This document shows positions 1 through 11,204 of a stretch of 64,000 bases of DNA, piece by piece. Source of the DNA: Kaustia mangrovi (GTDB lineage Bacteria; Pseudomonadota; Alphaproteobacteria; Rhizobiales; Im1); NCBI RefSeq assembly GCF_015482775.1, contig NZ_CP058214.1, forward strand, positions 496,001 to 560,000, given 5' to 3'. Numbering within the stretch: position 1 is the stretch's first letter; each line of letters starts with the position of its first letter. Below the pieces are notes generated by a model. It did not search any database and was not told where the DNA came from. It saw nothing but the letters and a program-made list of their open reading frames with translations. Position numbers and translations under genes: made by a program.

Positions 1-464
1 GCTCCTCGGAGAAGCTGGAGCGGCCGCGCGAGGACTGCTGGTCGAGCGGGCCGGACTGGCCGAAATCGCCGCCGCCGCGCGAGGCGCCCATGCCCTCGTC
101 CGACCCGCCGCCGCGGCCGTCGAGCATGGTCAGCGTGGAATTGAAGCCCTGAAGAACGACCTCGGTCGTATAGCGCTCCTGGCCGGACTGGTCTTCCCAT
201 TTCCGGGTCTGGAGCTGGCCTTCCAGATAGATCTTGGAGCCCTTCTTCAGATATTGCTCGGCAATCCGGCAAAGGCCCTCGCTGAAGATCACCACACGAT
301 GCCATTCGGTGCGCTCGCGCCGCTCGCCCGAGTTCTTGTCGCGCCAGGTCTCCGACGTGGCCACGCGCAGATTGACGATGGGGCGGCCGTCCTGCGTGTG
401 CCGGACCTCCGGGTCGGCGCCCAGATTGCCGACCAGAATGACCTTGTTGACCGATCCCGCCATC
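1..464 (-). CDS. ssb: single-stranded DNA-binding protein (3' end cut by window edge)
   Basis: Binds and protects single-stranded DNA in replication, recombination and repair. About 154 N-terminal residues are visible. They begin [20 protein letters not shown] and contain the OB-fold features TEWHRVVIF and [17 protein letters not shown]. From about residue 113 the chain becomes Gly/Ser/Asp-rich ([11 protein letters not shown]), the usual flexible SSB tail; the acidic C-terminal tip lies outside the window. The ATG at 464 is preceded by GAGGAG at good spacing. The gene is divergent from uvrA, with an SOS box nearby, the usual alphaproteobacterial arrangement. Confidence 0.95.
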
Positions 465-603
465 GCGTGCACTCCTCATTCCCGCGGGACGCCCGACACC
501 GGACGCCGCCTGCCTGTCTGACGCTCACCGTAGTCCCTCGCCCCCGCCGCCGCCATGGAGGCGCGGGCCTTTTCCACAAGGCGGGTATCCCGACCTCGCC
601 CGC

Positions 604-618
604 GTTCCTTGTTTGTTC
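604..618. promoter_or_regulatory. LexA (SOS) box, ssb-proximal
   Basis: A perfect GTTC-N7-GTTC direct repeat (GTTC, CTTGTTT, GTTC), the known alphaproteobacterial LexA operator. It lies about 140 bases upstream of the ssb start and about 215 upstream of uvrA. It therefore probably serves ssb, or both genes. Confidence 0.8.
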
Positions 619-738
619 TTATAGCAGGGCCGAACCGCGCCGGCAAGGCCCCGAAACATTGCCTTTCCGGCGGGGCAACACTACCTTCACCCCTGAGCCT
701 TCGCGCGGCATCGACATTACGCCTCGACAAGCCATTCC

Positions 739-753
739 GTTCTGGTATTGTTC
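739..753. promoter_or_regulatory. LexA (SOS) box, uvrA-proximal
   Basis: A second perfect GTTC-N7-GTTC (GTTC, TGGTATT, GTTC), 80 bases upstream of the uvrA ATG. A further GTTC at 760-763 is spaced by six bases, not seven, and is not counted. Confidence 0.85.
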
Positions 754-832
754 TCAGTCGTTCCGGGCCGCCCGGACAGGCAGACAGACCATCGATCCCT
801 GAAGCCATTCCAGCCGGGAGTCGGGTTTCCCG

Positions 833-3742
<2,910 letters not shown>

Positions 3743-3828
3743 GCCCTTCGGACCCGTCGCGGATGGCGGGCCGGCGCCAACAGCGGCTCGCCGCGCTGCC
3801 ATCGCAGCCTGACTGCCGGTCGGCCAGA

Positions 3829-3873
3829 GTGCTTTCAGGAAAAGTGGGTACCACTTTTCCTGTTCGAAAGCAC
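3829..3873. repeat. intergenic palindrome (rhizobial-style repeat element)
   Basis: Nested inverted repeat. Outer arms are GTGCTTTC (3829-3836) and GAAAGCAC (3866-3873); an inner 11-base perfect stem AGGAAAAGTGG / CCACTTTTCCT is centred on GTA at 3848-3850. Such elements are scattered between genes in many Hyphomicrobiales. Here it lies just downstream of uvrA, so it may also stabilise the mRNA 3' end or terminate transcription. Confidence 0.75.
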
Positions 3874-3891
3874 GACAACACAGGGACCTGG

Positions 3892-3929
3892 AGAGCATTG
3901 AGTGAACATGAGTTCACGAAATGCACTCT
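3892..3929. repeat. second intergenic palindrome, possible bidirectional terminator
   Basis: Inverted repeat with AGAG...CTCT ends, GCATT/AATGC, and a GTGAAC-ATGA-GTTCAC core. It ends on the stop codon of the small gene at 3928-4053 and lies downstream of uvrA, so it sits between two convergent transcripts. The AGAGC-ended architecture recurs near 20965. Confidence 0.6.
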
Positions 3930-4053
3930 AAAGCACGATCACGCCGATAATCAGGAAGCACACGCCACCGAGAACGATTGCCGCGATCGGGACCAGCGCG
4001 TCTTCCGGTTCGGTATGTCCCGTCCAGTCGTGGTGATCGAATGGACGTGCCAT
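3928..4053 (-). CDS. 41-aa single-pass membrane microprotein, function unknown
   Basis: A short reading frame with a near-perfect Shine-Dalgarno (AAAGGAGG, nine bases before the ATG at 4053). It encodes a polar N-terminus (MARPFDHHDWTGHTEPEDAL) followed by a hydrophobic segment of about 20 residues (VPIAAIVLGGVCFLIIGVIV) ending at the stop. The N-in or N-out topology is unclear. The ribosome site and the clean polar-then-hydrophobic layout argue for a real gene. I do not recognise a family. The stop codon falls inside a palindromic repeat. It lies tail to tail with uvrA and divergent from the MscS gene. Confidence 0.6.
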   Translation of the reverse strand: MARPFDHHDWTGHTEPEDALVPIAAIVLGGVCFLIIGVIVL

Positions 4054-4232
4054 GGACTGCCTCCTTTCGATCTTTGCCGTCCCGTATCCCTTCATATGGG
4101 CATCCCGCCGGGCGCGATGAACCCCTTGCCCGCCTGCCCGGGCTATGGCGGGACGGCGCGCGCCGACGGCAAGGATTGCTAATCCGGGCCGATTCGGCGG
4201 ATGATCCAGGATCAGGACAGGAAAGGGTGCGC

Positions 4233-5609
4233 ATGGCCGCTACGCAATCGACCGCGCAATCCGATGTCGCGGATACGGTTGAAAAGCTGACTGATGTCGA
4301 CCCCGCCGAGGCGATGCGGCTCGTCGAGGATGCGGGCGACTTCCTGCTCGATTCGGTCTTCACCGTGGCGACCGCCCTCCAGCTCGGCGCGCTGGCGGCG
4401 ACCTTCGCGATCGCCTCCGTCGCGGCCAAGCCGCTCCGCCGCCGCCTGATCGGCCTCGTTACCCGCAATGTGCGCGGCTACCGCCTCAAACGCTTCGGCG
4501 CGGCGGTCGCAAACCTCCTCATGCCAATCCTCTGGCTCGCGCTGCTGTCCGCGCTCATGGCCGCGCTCTCCGCCCTGGCGCACGACACGACGCTCCTGAG
4601 GGTCATCACCACACTGGTCAGCGCCTGGATCGTCATCCGCCTGTTCTCCGGCCTCGTCCCGGACACGTTCTGGGCCCGCGCCGTCGCCATCGCCGCCTGG
4701 TCGCTCGCGGCTCTCAGCATCGTCGGATGGCTCGGGCCGGCCATCGACCTCCTGGACGGCATCGGCTTCTCCATCGGCGAGGCCCGCCTCACGCTCCTGC
4801 TCGCCATCAAGGGGGTGGTGATTGGCGGAGTCCTGCTGTGGGCGGCCTTCGCGCTGTCCTCGCTCCTCCAGCGCCGGCTCGAGCACGCGCCCCATCTGAC
4901 ACCCTCGCTGCGTGTCCTCATCACGCAGATCACGCGCTTCACGCTGCTGCTCTTCGCCACGCTGATCGCGCTCAACACCATCGGCATCGACTTCACCGCG
5001 CTTGCCGTCTTCTCCGGCGCGCTCGGCGTCGGCCTGGGCTTCGGCCTGCAGAAGGTGGTGTCCAATTTCGTCAGCGGCATCATCCTGCTGCTCGACCGGT
5101 CCATCGAACCCGGCGACGTCTTGGAGATCAGCGGCACCTATGGCCGGGTGACGACGCTCGGCGCGCGCTATACCTCCGTCGTCACACGCGACGGCACGGA
5201 ATATCTGATCCCCAACGAGCAGTTCATCACCGAGCAGGTGGTCAACTGGGCCTATTCGGACACGCGGGTGCGCCGCCGCGTGCCCATCGGCATCTCCTAT
5301 TCGAGCGACATGGAGCTCGCCCGCCGGCTCGTCGTCGAGGCCTGCGCGGAGACCTCCCGCGTGATCGACAATCCCAAGCCGGTCTGCCATCTCGTCGGCT
5401 TCGGCGACAATGCCGTGGACCTGGAAGCCCGCTTCTGGATTGCCGATCCGGAGAACGGCGTCATCAATGTCACGAGCGACATGCTGCGCGCGGTCTGGCG
5501 CAAGTTCCACGAGAACGGCATCGAGTTCCCCTTCCCGCAGCGCGACGTGCATCTGAAGCAGGGCGGGCCGGTCGAGATCGTGATGCGCAAGGGGCAGGCG
5601 CCCGGGTGA
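4233..5609 (+). CDS. MscS-family mechanosensitive ion channel
   Basis: Small-conductance mechanosensitive channel releasing solutes on hypo-osmotic shock, in the inner membrane. 458 residues: several N-terminal transmembrane segments (about 45-65, 90-110, 115-135, 145-165, 190-215), then the MscS pore helix region (FTALAVFSGALGVGLGFGLQ, about 250-270), and a cytosolic beta/alpha-beta domain with SNFVSGIILLLDRSIEPGDV. The ATG at 4233 is chosen because GGAAAGGG precedes it and the protein aligns from there; an open frame extends to 3978 without a supporting ribosome site. Larger than E. coli MscS, nearer the YbdG-like class. Confidence 0.9.
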   Translation: MAATQSTAQSDVADTVEKLTDVDPAEAMRLVEDAGDFLLDSVFTVATALQLGALAATFAIASVAAKPLRRRLIGLVTRNVRGYRLKRFGAAVANLLMPILWLALLSALMAALSALAHDTTLLRVITTLVSAWIVIRLFSGLVPDTFWARAVAIAAWSLAALSIVGWLGPAIDLLDGIGFSIGEARLTLLLAIKGVVIGGVLLWAAFALSSLLQRRLEHAPHLTPSLRVLITQITRFTLLLFATLIALNTIGIDFTALAVFSGALGVGLGFGLQKVVSNFVSGIILLLDRSIEPGDVLEISGTYGRVTTLGARYTSVVTRDGTEYLIPNEQFITEQVVNWAYSDTRVRRRVPIGISYSSDMELARRLVVEACAETSRVIDNPKPVCHLVGFGDNAVDLEARFWIADPENGVINVTSDMLRAVWRKFHENGIEFPFPQRDVHLKQGGPVEIVMRKGQAPG

Positions 5610-5654
5610 TCTTGCGCATTGAACAGCGCCCATCCCGGCATTAGGGTCCTGCCC

Positions 5655-7079
5655 ATGAGCGCAAAGACAGACACACCCATCCATGTGATCGGCGGCGGCC
5701 TTGCCGGCTCCGAAGCCGCCTGGCAGATCGCACGCGCCGGCGTGCCTGCCGTCCTCCACGAGATGCGCCCGCAGCGCATGACGGACGCCCACAAGACGGA
5801 AGGCCTCGCCGAGCTGGTCTGCTCCAACTCCTTCCGGTCCGACGATGCCGAAAGCAACGCGGTCGGCGTGCTCCATCAGGAGATGCGCCTGGCCGGCTCG
5901 GCGATCATGGCGGCGGCGGACGCCCATCAGGTGCCGGCGGGCGGCGCGCTCGCCGTCGACCGCGACGGCTTCTCCGCCGCCGTGTCGGAACGGCTCGAGG
6001 CCCATCCGCTCATCACCGTGGCGCGCGGCGAGGTTCCGGGCCTGCCGCCGGCGGAGTGGGACAGCGTGATCGTCGCCACCGGCCCCCTCACCTCGCCGGC
6101 GCTCGGCGAGGCCGTCGCGGAGCTGACCGGCGCGCAGTCGCTCGCCTTCTTCGATGCCATCGCGCCCATCGTCCACAAGGACACGATCGACTTCGGCACG
6201 GCGTGGTACCAGTCGCGCTACGACAAGCCGGGTCCCGGCGGCACCGGTGCCGACTACATCAACTGTCCGATGACCCGCGAGCAGTATCACGCCTTCATCG
6301 AGGCGCTCATTGCGGGCGAGAAGACGAGCTTCCACGAATGGGAGCAGAACACGCCCTATTTCGACGGCTGCCTACCCATCGAGGTCATGGCCGAGCGCGG
6401 CATCGAGACGCTGCGCCACGGGCCGATGAAGCCCATGGGGCTCACCAATGCGCACAAGCCCGACGAGAAGCCCTATGCCGTCGTCCAGCTTCGCCAGGAC
6501 AATGCGCTCGGCACGCTCTACAACATGGTCGGCTTCCAGACGAAGCTGAAATATGGCGAGCAGGTTCGCATCTTCCGCACCATTCCGGGGCTCGAGCAGG
6601 CGGAGTTCGCAAGGCTCGGCGGGTTGCACCGCAACACCTTCCTCGACAGCCCGCGCCTGCTCGACGGGGGCTTGCGGCTCAAGGCCCAGCCGCGCCTCCG
6701 GTTCGCCGGCCAGATCACCGGCGTCGAGGGCTATGTGGAAAGCGCGGCCATGGGGCTGCTCGCCGGCCGCTTCGCCGCCGCCGAACGGCTCGGCATGCCT
6801 TGCGGGGCGCCGCCTGTGACGACGGCCCACGGCGCGCTGCTCAACCACATTACCGGCGGCCACCTGGCCGGCGCGGAGCCGGGCGGCGGGGCACGCTCCT
6901 TCCAGCCCATGAACGTCAATTTCGGGCTCTTTCCGCCGGTCGAGGTTCCGAAGCCCGAGGACGGCACGCGCCTGCGCGGCAAGGACAAGCAGCGCGCCCG
7001 CAAGGCCGCCATGAGCCGGCGCGCGCTCGCCGATTTCGAGTCCTGGTTCAGGGGCCTACGGCAGGACGCCGCCGAATAA
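5655..7079 (+). CDS. trmFO: methylenetetrahydrofolate-tRNA-(uracil-5-)-methyltransferase TrmFO
   Basis: Folate- and FAD-dependent enzyme making 5-methyluridine at tRNA position 54. 474 residues, family-typical. An N-terminal dinucleotide motif ([16 protein letters not shown]), the conserved cysteine region [19 protein letters not shown], a second conserved cysteine in NCPMTREQY, and [19 protein letters not shown] are present. The ATG at 5655 places the FAD motif 10 residues in, as usual; an upstream in-frame start at 5619 has no good ribosome site. It ends two bases before the convergent DUF4153 gene. Confidence 0.95.
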   Translation: MSAKTDTPIHVIGGGLAGSEAAWQIARAGVPAVLHEMRPQRMTDAHKTEGLAELVCSNSFRSDDAESNAVGVLHQEMRLAGSAIMAAADAHQVPAGGALAVDRDGFSAAVSERLEAHPLITVARGEVPGLPPAEWDSVIVATGPLTSPALGEAVAELTGAQSLAFFDAIAPIVHKDTIDFGTAWYQSRYDKPGPGGTGADYINCPMTREQYHAFIEALIAGEKTSFHEWEQNTPYFDGCLPIEVMAERGIETLRHGPMKPMGLTNAHKPDEKPYAVVQLRQDNALGTLYNMVGFQTKLKYGEQVRIFRTIPGLEQAEFARLGGLHRNTFLDSPRLLDGGLRLKAQPRLRFAGQITGVEGYVESAAMGLLAGRFAAAERLGMPCGAPPVTTAHGALLNHITGGHLAGAEPGGGARSFQPMNVNFGLFPPVEVPKPEDGTRLRGKDKQRARKAAMSRRALADFESWFRGLRQDAAE

Positions 7080-7081
7080 CC

Positions 7082-8881
7082 TCAGCCGCCCGGCGTGCTC
7101 CACAATATCCAGAAGGCCGCGCTGGAGACGACGGCATCGTCGGCACTGACACGGCCGCCGAGCTCGGTGATCACCAGGGCGGCACGCCCTGCGTCGGTCT
7201 CGTCCTCGATCATCAGCGGCTCGCCGTCGCCGGTGGAAAGGCGGCGCAGGGACTGCGCCAGATCGAAGGTGAAGGAGAGGCCCTCCGCCGGGCGAACCTC
7301 GACCACGCTGTCGGACAGATCGATCGCGGGATAGGGATTGACCGCATCGGCCATGCTTTCCTCGCCCTTGAGCACCCAGTTGCGCCAGCGAATCCTGTGC
7401 GGGCCCGACAACATGCCGTATCCGCCAATCGCGCGCGTGACCGGTTTGCTGCTGCGATACCAGACCTCCTTGCTGTCGGGAACGGGCCGCGGCCCGTTGG
7501 GGTCGAGACCGAGTGCCGTGCGAATGGCATAGAGGCGCACCGCACCGTCGCGGCCTGCCGTCGCGGGGTTCGGCTCGGTTGCCGCAAACCACGGCCCGAG
7601 CCGGTCCAGCGCATCGAGATCGTCCAGGGTGGAGAGAATGGAGTTCGCGCGCCGGGCGGTCTCCTGCGGCATCGGCGCGTTTTCGGCATCGGGACGCACA
7701 TGACCGTCGACCAGCACGTCCTCCGTCTGGAGCAAGCGCTCAAGCTCCGCGGTCTGGCTTCGCGTGGAGACGGCGACCGCACCCCAGGGGCCGAAGCCGG
7801 CAAGCAGGAGCAGAACGGCGAGGCTCGCCGGGACGATCCTGATATCGGCCCGTGCCCGGGCCATGGCGAGATAGAGCGCCAGTGCGATCATCCAGAACGC
7901 GAACAGCATCAGCCCGTAGCGCTCCATGGTCACGCCGTATTGCGCCACGCGCAGCCAGACGGCCATGACGAGCAGGCCGACCGGAACCACCATCAGCCCG
8001 AACCAGGATCGCAGGAACCAGCGCACGGCCAGCGACCCCGCCTCGCGCCAGGGATAGGCGACGAGATAGCTCGCCGTGCCGATGCCGCCGAAGACCAGGA
8101 CGAGCCAGCCGATCTCCCCCGTCGGAACCGCGCCCGTCACCGCGATCTTCGCCGCATAGAGGTGCAGGATGACGGCATAGACGAGGATCAGCGGGATGAG
8201 CGCGTAGTTGACGAGTGCCGAGATCGCCCGCTCCACGAGCCCCGGCGCGGCGGACAGTTCGAACGGCTCGTCGAACCGGTCGGGGATCAAGGCGAGGAGG
8301 AAGAGCGGCCCGACGAGGGCAAAGCCCGTCACCCAGATATGCTCGTGCGCATCGCCGGACAGTTCGATGTCGAACAGTAGTTCCAGGCTCGAGACCAGCA
8401 GGGAGGCCCCGCCGCACAGGACCACGATGGCCGCGAGCCCCATGAGCGCGGCAAGCCCGAGCCGGAAGTTGAACAGCCAGTAGCCGCTCGCCGTCACGCC
8501 GCGGCGCAGATGGGCCGACGACATGACCGCCAGCACGAGCCCTGCGAGCACGAAGAGCGCGTTGAGGGCCACCACACTGTCCGCGATCCAGACGCAAAGC
8601 CCCACGATTGCGGCCATGGCCGCGGCCGCCGCGGCGCCGACGGCGCGCGGCAGGGCACGGCTTTCCGCCCAGAGATGAACGGCCAACGCGGCGAGCATCG
8701 CCATGACGGTGCCGAAATAGAGCTGGCCCCGCACCCTGTCGCTGACGGAGACGAGATCGGCAATGTCGAGATTGGCGACAATCGCGAGGGCAAGCGCCAG
8801 GGCGCAGACCACGGGAAACCGGATGGCGACGTCGCGCCGCCGGGTCAGTGCCTCTCGGATGGCGTCCTTGAATGAGCGCAT
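7082..8881 (-). CDS. DUF4153 multi-pass membrane protein
   Basis: 599 residues. About eleven hydrophobic segments fill residues 20-370, including ALALALAIVANL, GLAALMGLAAIVVLCGG and LAVLLLLAGFGPWGAVAV. A soluble C-terminal tail of about 230 residues follows, with no catalytic motif I recognise. The pattern matches the DUF4153 family of bacterial inner-membrane proteins of unknown function. It is transcribed in the same direction as the phytoene-synthase-like gene upstream (46-base gap) but may not share its operon. Confidence 0.75.
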   Translation of the reverse strand: MRSFKDAIREALTRRRDVAIRFPVVCALALALAIVANLDIADLVSVSDRVRGQLYFGTVMAMLAALAVHLWAESRALPRAVGAAAAAAMAAIVGLCVWIADSVVALNALFVLAGLVLAVMSSAHLRRGVTASGYWLFNFRLGLAALMGLAAIVVLCGGASLLVSSLELLFDIELSGDAHEHIWVTGFALVGPLFLLALIPDRFDEPFELSAAPGLVERAISALVNYALIPLILVYAVILHLYAAKIAVTGAVPTGEIGWLVLVFGGIGTASYLVAYPWREAGSLAVRWFLRSWFGLMVVPVGLLVMAVWLRVAQYGVTMERYGLMLFAFWMIALALYLAMARARADIRIVPASLAVLLLLAGFGPWGAVAVSTRSQTAELERLLQTEDVLVDGHVRPDAENAPMPQETARRANSILSTLDDLDALDRLGPWFAATEPNPATAGRDGAVRLYAIRTALGLDPNGPRPVPDSKEVWYRSSKPVTRAIGGYGMLSGPHRIRWRNWVLKGEESMADAVNPYPAIDLSDSVVEVRPAEGLSFTFDLAQSLRRLSTGDGEPLMIEDETDAGRAALVITELGGRVSADDAVVSSAAFWILWSTPGG

Positions 8882-8927
8882 GACGGGGTCTCCTCGCTCC
8901 GGGGCTTCCTCAACCGGAGCGTGTTCG

Positions 8928-9812
8928 TCAGAACCGCTCCCGCATCGCGCATCGCCATAGACGCCACTGGCGGCGAAACTGAGGCACGTCGCGCACAGTC
9001 TTCAACATGCCGGGACCGGCGGACGCCCGCAGCCTGGCAAGATAGAGATCCACCAGCGCAACGGGAAGGAAGGCCGGCAGGACGGCGCGCGGCACGGACC
9101 GCGACAGCCCGCGCGCTTCTTCGAGACGCCGGCCTGCGACATCGCGCAGTTCGCCGAGGACGGCCGCGAGCTCCTCGCTCCAGCGGCCGGACAGCACATG
9201 GGCCGGCGCGATCCCGTGCGCGGCAAGCATATCCGCCGGCAGAAAGCACTGGCCGCGCGCGCGATGGACGGGCAGCGCGCGCATGAGCCCGGCAAGGCCG
9301 TAGGCGACGCCGGCAAGGCCCGCCGCCTCCGCCGCAGCGCCGGCCTCATCGCCGGCGAGGATCCACGCGGCCATCTGGATCAGCGACGAGGACGTCTCGC
9401 CGAGATAGCCTTCCAGATCGTTGAGGGTGGGCATGGGATCGTCGTAGAGGTCGAACCGGCGCGCCTCGATCAGGTTCTCAAGCCCTTGCCGCGACAGGCG
9501 CCCCGCCCGCGCCGGCGCGTCGAGCCCCTGCAGGACGGGGTGGTCGCCGGCCTCGCCGGAGAACAGCATCTCCAGTTCGCCACGCCACCATTCCAGGCGC
9601 ATCTCGCCGAGCGTCGGCTCGCTCACCTGTTCGCGGATACGAGCGATTTCCACGTTGAAGGCGTAGAGCGCCATGAGGTCCGCGCGCCGGTCGTCCGGGG
9701 CGAACAGGGCGGACAGGAAGCGGTCCTTGTCGGCCCCGCGCACGAGATCGAAGCAATAACGCTGCGCCTCCTGCGCCGTTCCGCCGGACCGCGTGGCCGT
9801 GTCGTCGCTCAC
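8928..9812 (-). CDS. squalene/phytoene synthase-family protein, NDUFAF6-like
   Basis: 294 residues of the squalene/phytoene synthase superfamily, with RYCFDLVRGADKDRF and ALYAFNVEIARIREQVSEP near the N-terminus. The aspartate-rich DxxxD catalytic motifs are weak or absent, as in the NDUFAF6 branch whose mitochondrial member is a complex I assembly factor. The GTG start at 9812 overlaps the stop of the Mth938-like gene (GTGA). Linkage to an NDUFAF3-like gene supports a complex I or membrane-assembly role over carotenoid or hopanoid synthesis. That role is inferred from family and context. Confidence 0.75.
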   Translation of the reverse strand: MSDDTATRSGGTAQEAQRYCFDLVRGADKDRFLSALFAPDDRRADLMALYAFNVEIARIREQVSEPTLGEMRLEWWRGELEMLFSGEAGDHPVLQGLDAPARAGRLSRQGLENLIEARRFDLYDDPMPTLNDLEGYLGETSSSLIQMAAWILAGDEAGAAAEAAGLAGVAYGLAGLMRALPVHRARGQCFLPADMLAAHGIAPAHVLSGRWSEELAAVLGELRDVAGRRLEEARGLSRSVPRAVLPAFLPVALVDLYLARLRASAGPGMLKTVRDVPQFRRQWRLWRCAMRERF

Positions 9813-10189
9813 GGCTCGTCGACCGCGATCAGGGCGGCCGCCACGTCGCGCTCTTCCGCGAGGAGGACATTATAGGTGCGCGCCGCGGCCCCCGTGCTCA
9901 TGGGTTCCACGACGATGCCGTGCTCGGAGAAGGCCTGGCGCAGCGCCGCCCCGGGCGGAACGAGATCGGCGCCGCAGCCCAGAAGCAGGACGGAGATCGC
10001 CTCCGCCTCGCCGAAGACGCGGGCAAAGCTCTCCGCCGTCATCTCGCCGGCATCGGCGACGGGCCAGCCATAGACGCCGCTCGGCAGCAGGAGCAGCGAG
10101 CCGCGATGGGACATGTCGGCAAACCGGAAGCCGCCATTTCCATAGGCATCGATGGGAGCGCGGCCCGGATAGAACGCTTGATCCGTCAT
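9809..10189 (-). CDS. Mth938-like domain protein, NDUFAF3-like
   Basis: 126 residues of the Mth938-like (DUF498) fold, with GGFRFADMSHRGSLLLLPSGV and VLLLGCGADLVPP. The human homologue NDUFAF3 is a complex I assembly factor, and in alphaproteobacteria this gene is repeatedly linked to secF, secD and yajC. The start is taken at the ATG at 10189, after GGATGGGG; a TTG at 10213 would add eight residues. It overlaps the downstream phytoene-synthase-like gene by four bases, implying translational coupling. Confidence 0.8.
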   Translation of the reverse strand: MTDQAFYPGRAPIDAYGNGGFRFADMSHRGSLLLLPSGVYGWPVADAGEMTAESFARVFGEAEAISVLLLGCGADLVPPGAALRQAFSEHGIVVEPMSTGAAARTYNVLLAEERDVAAALIAVDEP

Positions 10190-10239
10190 CACCCCATCCA
10201 GTTGGGCATGCAAGGCCCGTCCCGCAAGCCGGCCTCCGG

Positions 10240-11184
10240 TCAGTTGCCGGATGCGCCTTCCTGAGGCTTGGCCTGGCCGGCCGCCTGGCTCCAGTCCCGC
10301 TTCACGCCGAGCAGCATCAGGAGCGGCGAGGCCACGAAGATCGACGAATAGGTGCCCACGACGACGCCCCAGATCATCGCGAAGGTGAACCCGCGGATCA
10401 CCTCGCCGCCGAAGGTATAGAGCGCAAGCAGCGCAAGCAGCGTGGTGAGGGAGGTCAGCGTCGTGCGCGACAGCGTCTCGTTGATGGACAGGTCGAGCAG
10501 CTCCGAGATCGGCTTCTGCTTGTATTTCCGCAGATTCTCGCGAATCCGGTCATAGACCACGACCGTGTCGTTCAGCGAGTAGCCGACAATGGTCAGCAGC
10601 GCGGCGATGATCGACAGGTTGAATTCGAGCTGGAGTGCGCAGAACACGCCGATGGTCAGCACGACGTCGTGGACGAGCGCCAGAACCGAGCCCACGGCGA
10701 ACTGCCATTCGAAGCGGAACCAGATATAGATCAGCACCGCGGCGACCGCGGCGAGCACGGCGATGGTGCCCTGCCAGGCGAGTTCGCTGGAGACCTTCGG
10801 GCCGATCACCTCCACCCGCCGGTAGGTCACCTCCGAGCCCAGCGCCTGCTTGACCGTCTCTATGGCACCCTGCTGGGCCTCCTCGCCGCCGGGCTGCTCC
10901 TCGATCCGGATCAGCACGTCATTGGGCTCGCCGAACTCCTGGATCTCCAGGCTGCCAAGACCGAGACCGCCGAGCTTGGAGCGGATCCCGCCGATATCGG
11001 CCGGCCCCTGCGTCTGGATCTCCACCAGCGTTCCGCCGCGGAAGTCGATGCCGTAATTGAGCCCGACCGCGAGGAAGAGCGCGATGGAGACGAGGATGCC
11101 GGCGCCCGACAGCATGTAAGCCAGGCGCGAAACGCGCATGAACGGGATGTGGGTATCGTCCGGAATGAATCGCATCAGCCGCAT
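10240..11184 (-). CDS. secF: protein translocase subunit SecF
   Basis: 314 residues. Partner of SecD in the inner-membrane complex that uses proton motive force to complete Sec-dependent export. It shows the SecF signature NYGIDFRGGTLVEIQ (about residues 42-56) after the first transmembrane helix, a periplasmic domain, then five helices including VYDRIRENLRKYK. AAGGAAG precedes the ATG. secD ends 20 bases upstream, so the two are co-transcribed with yajC. Confidence 0.95.
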   Translation of the reverse strand: MRLMRFIPDDTHIPFMRVSRLAYMLSGAGILVSIALFLAVGLNYGIDFRGGTLVEIQTQGPADIGGIRSKLGGLGLGSLEIQEFGEPNDVLIRIEEQPGGEEAQQGAIETVKQALGSEVTYRRVEVIGPKVSSELAWQGTIAVLAAVAAVLIYIWFRFEWQFAVGSVLALVHDVVLTIGVFCALQLEFNLSIIAALLTIVGYSLNDTVVVYDRIRENLRKYKQKPISELLDLSINETLSRTTLTSLTTLLALLALYTFGGEVIRGFTFAMIWGVVVGTYSSIFVASPLLMLLGVKRDWSQAAGQAKPQEGASGN

Positions 11185-11204
11185 CTGGGTGCTTCCTTAC
11201 GCCC

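Noticed and set aside
750-763. Third SOS-like GTTC-GTTC upstream of uvrA
   Set aside because: The two GTTC are separated by six bases, not the seven required.
4212-6335. 707-codon minus-strand frame across mscS and trmFO
   Set aside because: It lies opposite two clear genes, has no domain, and shows the charged composition of antisense GC-rich frames.
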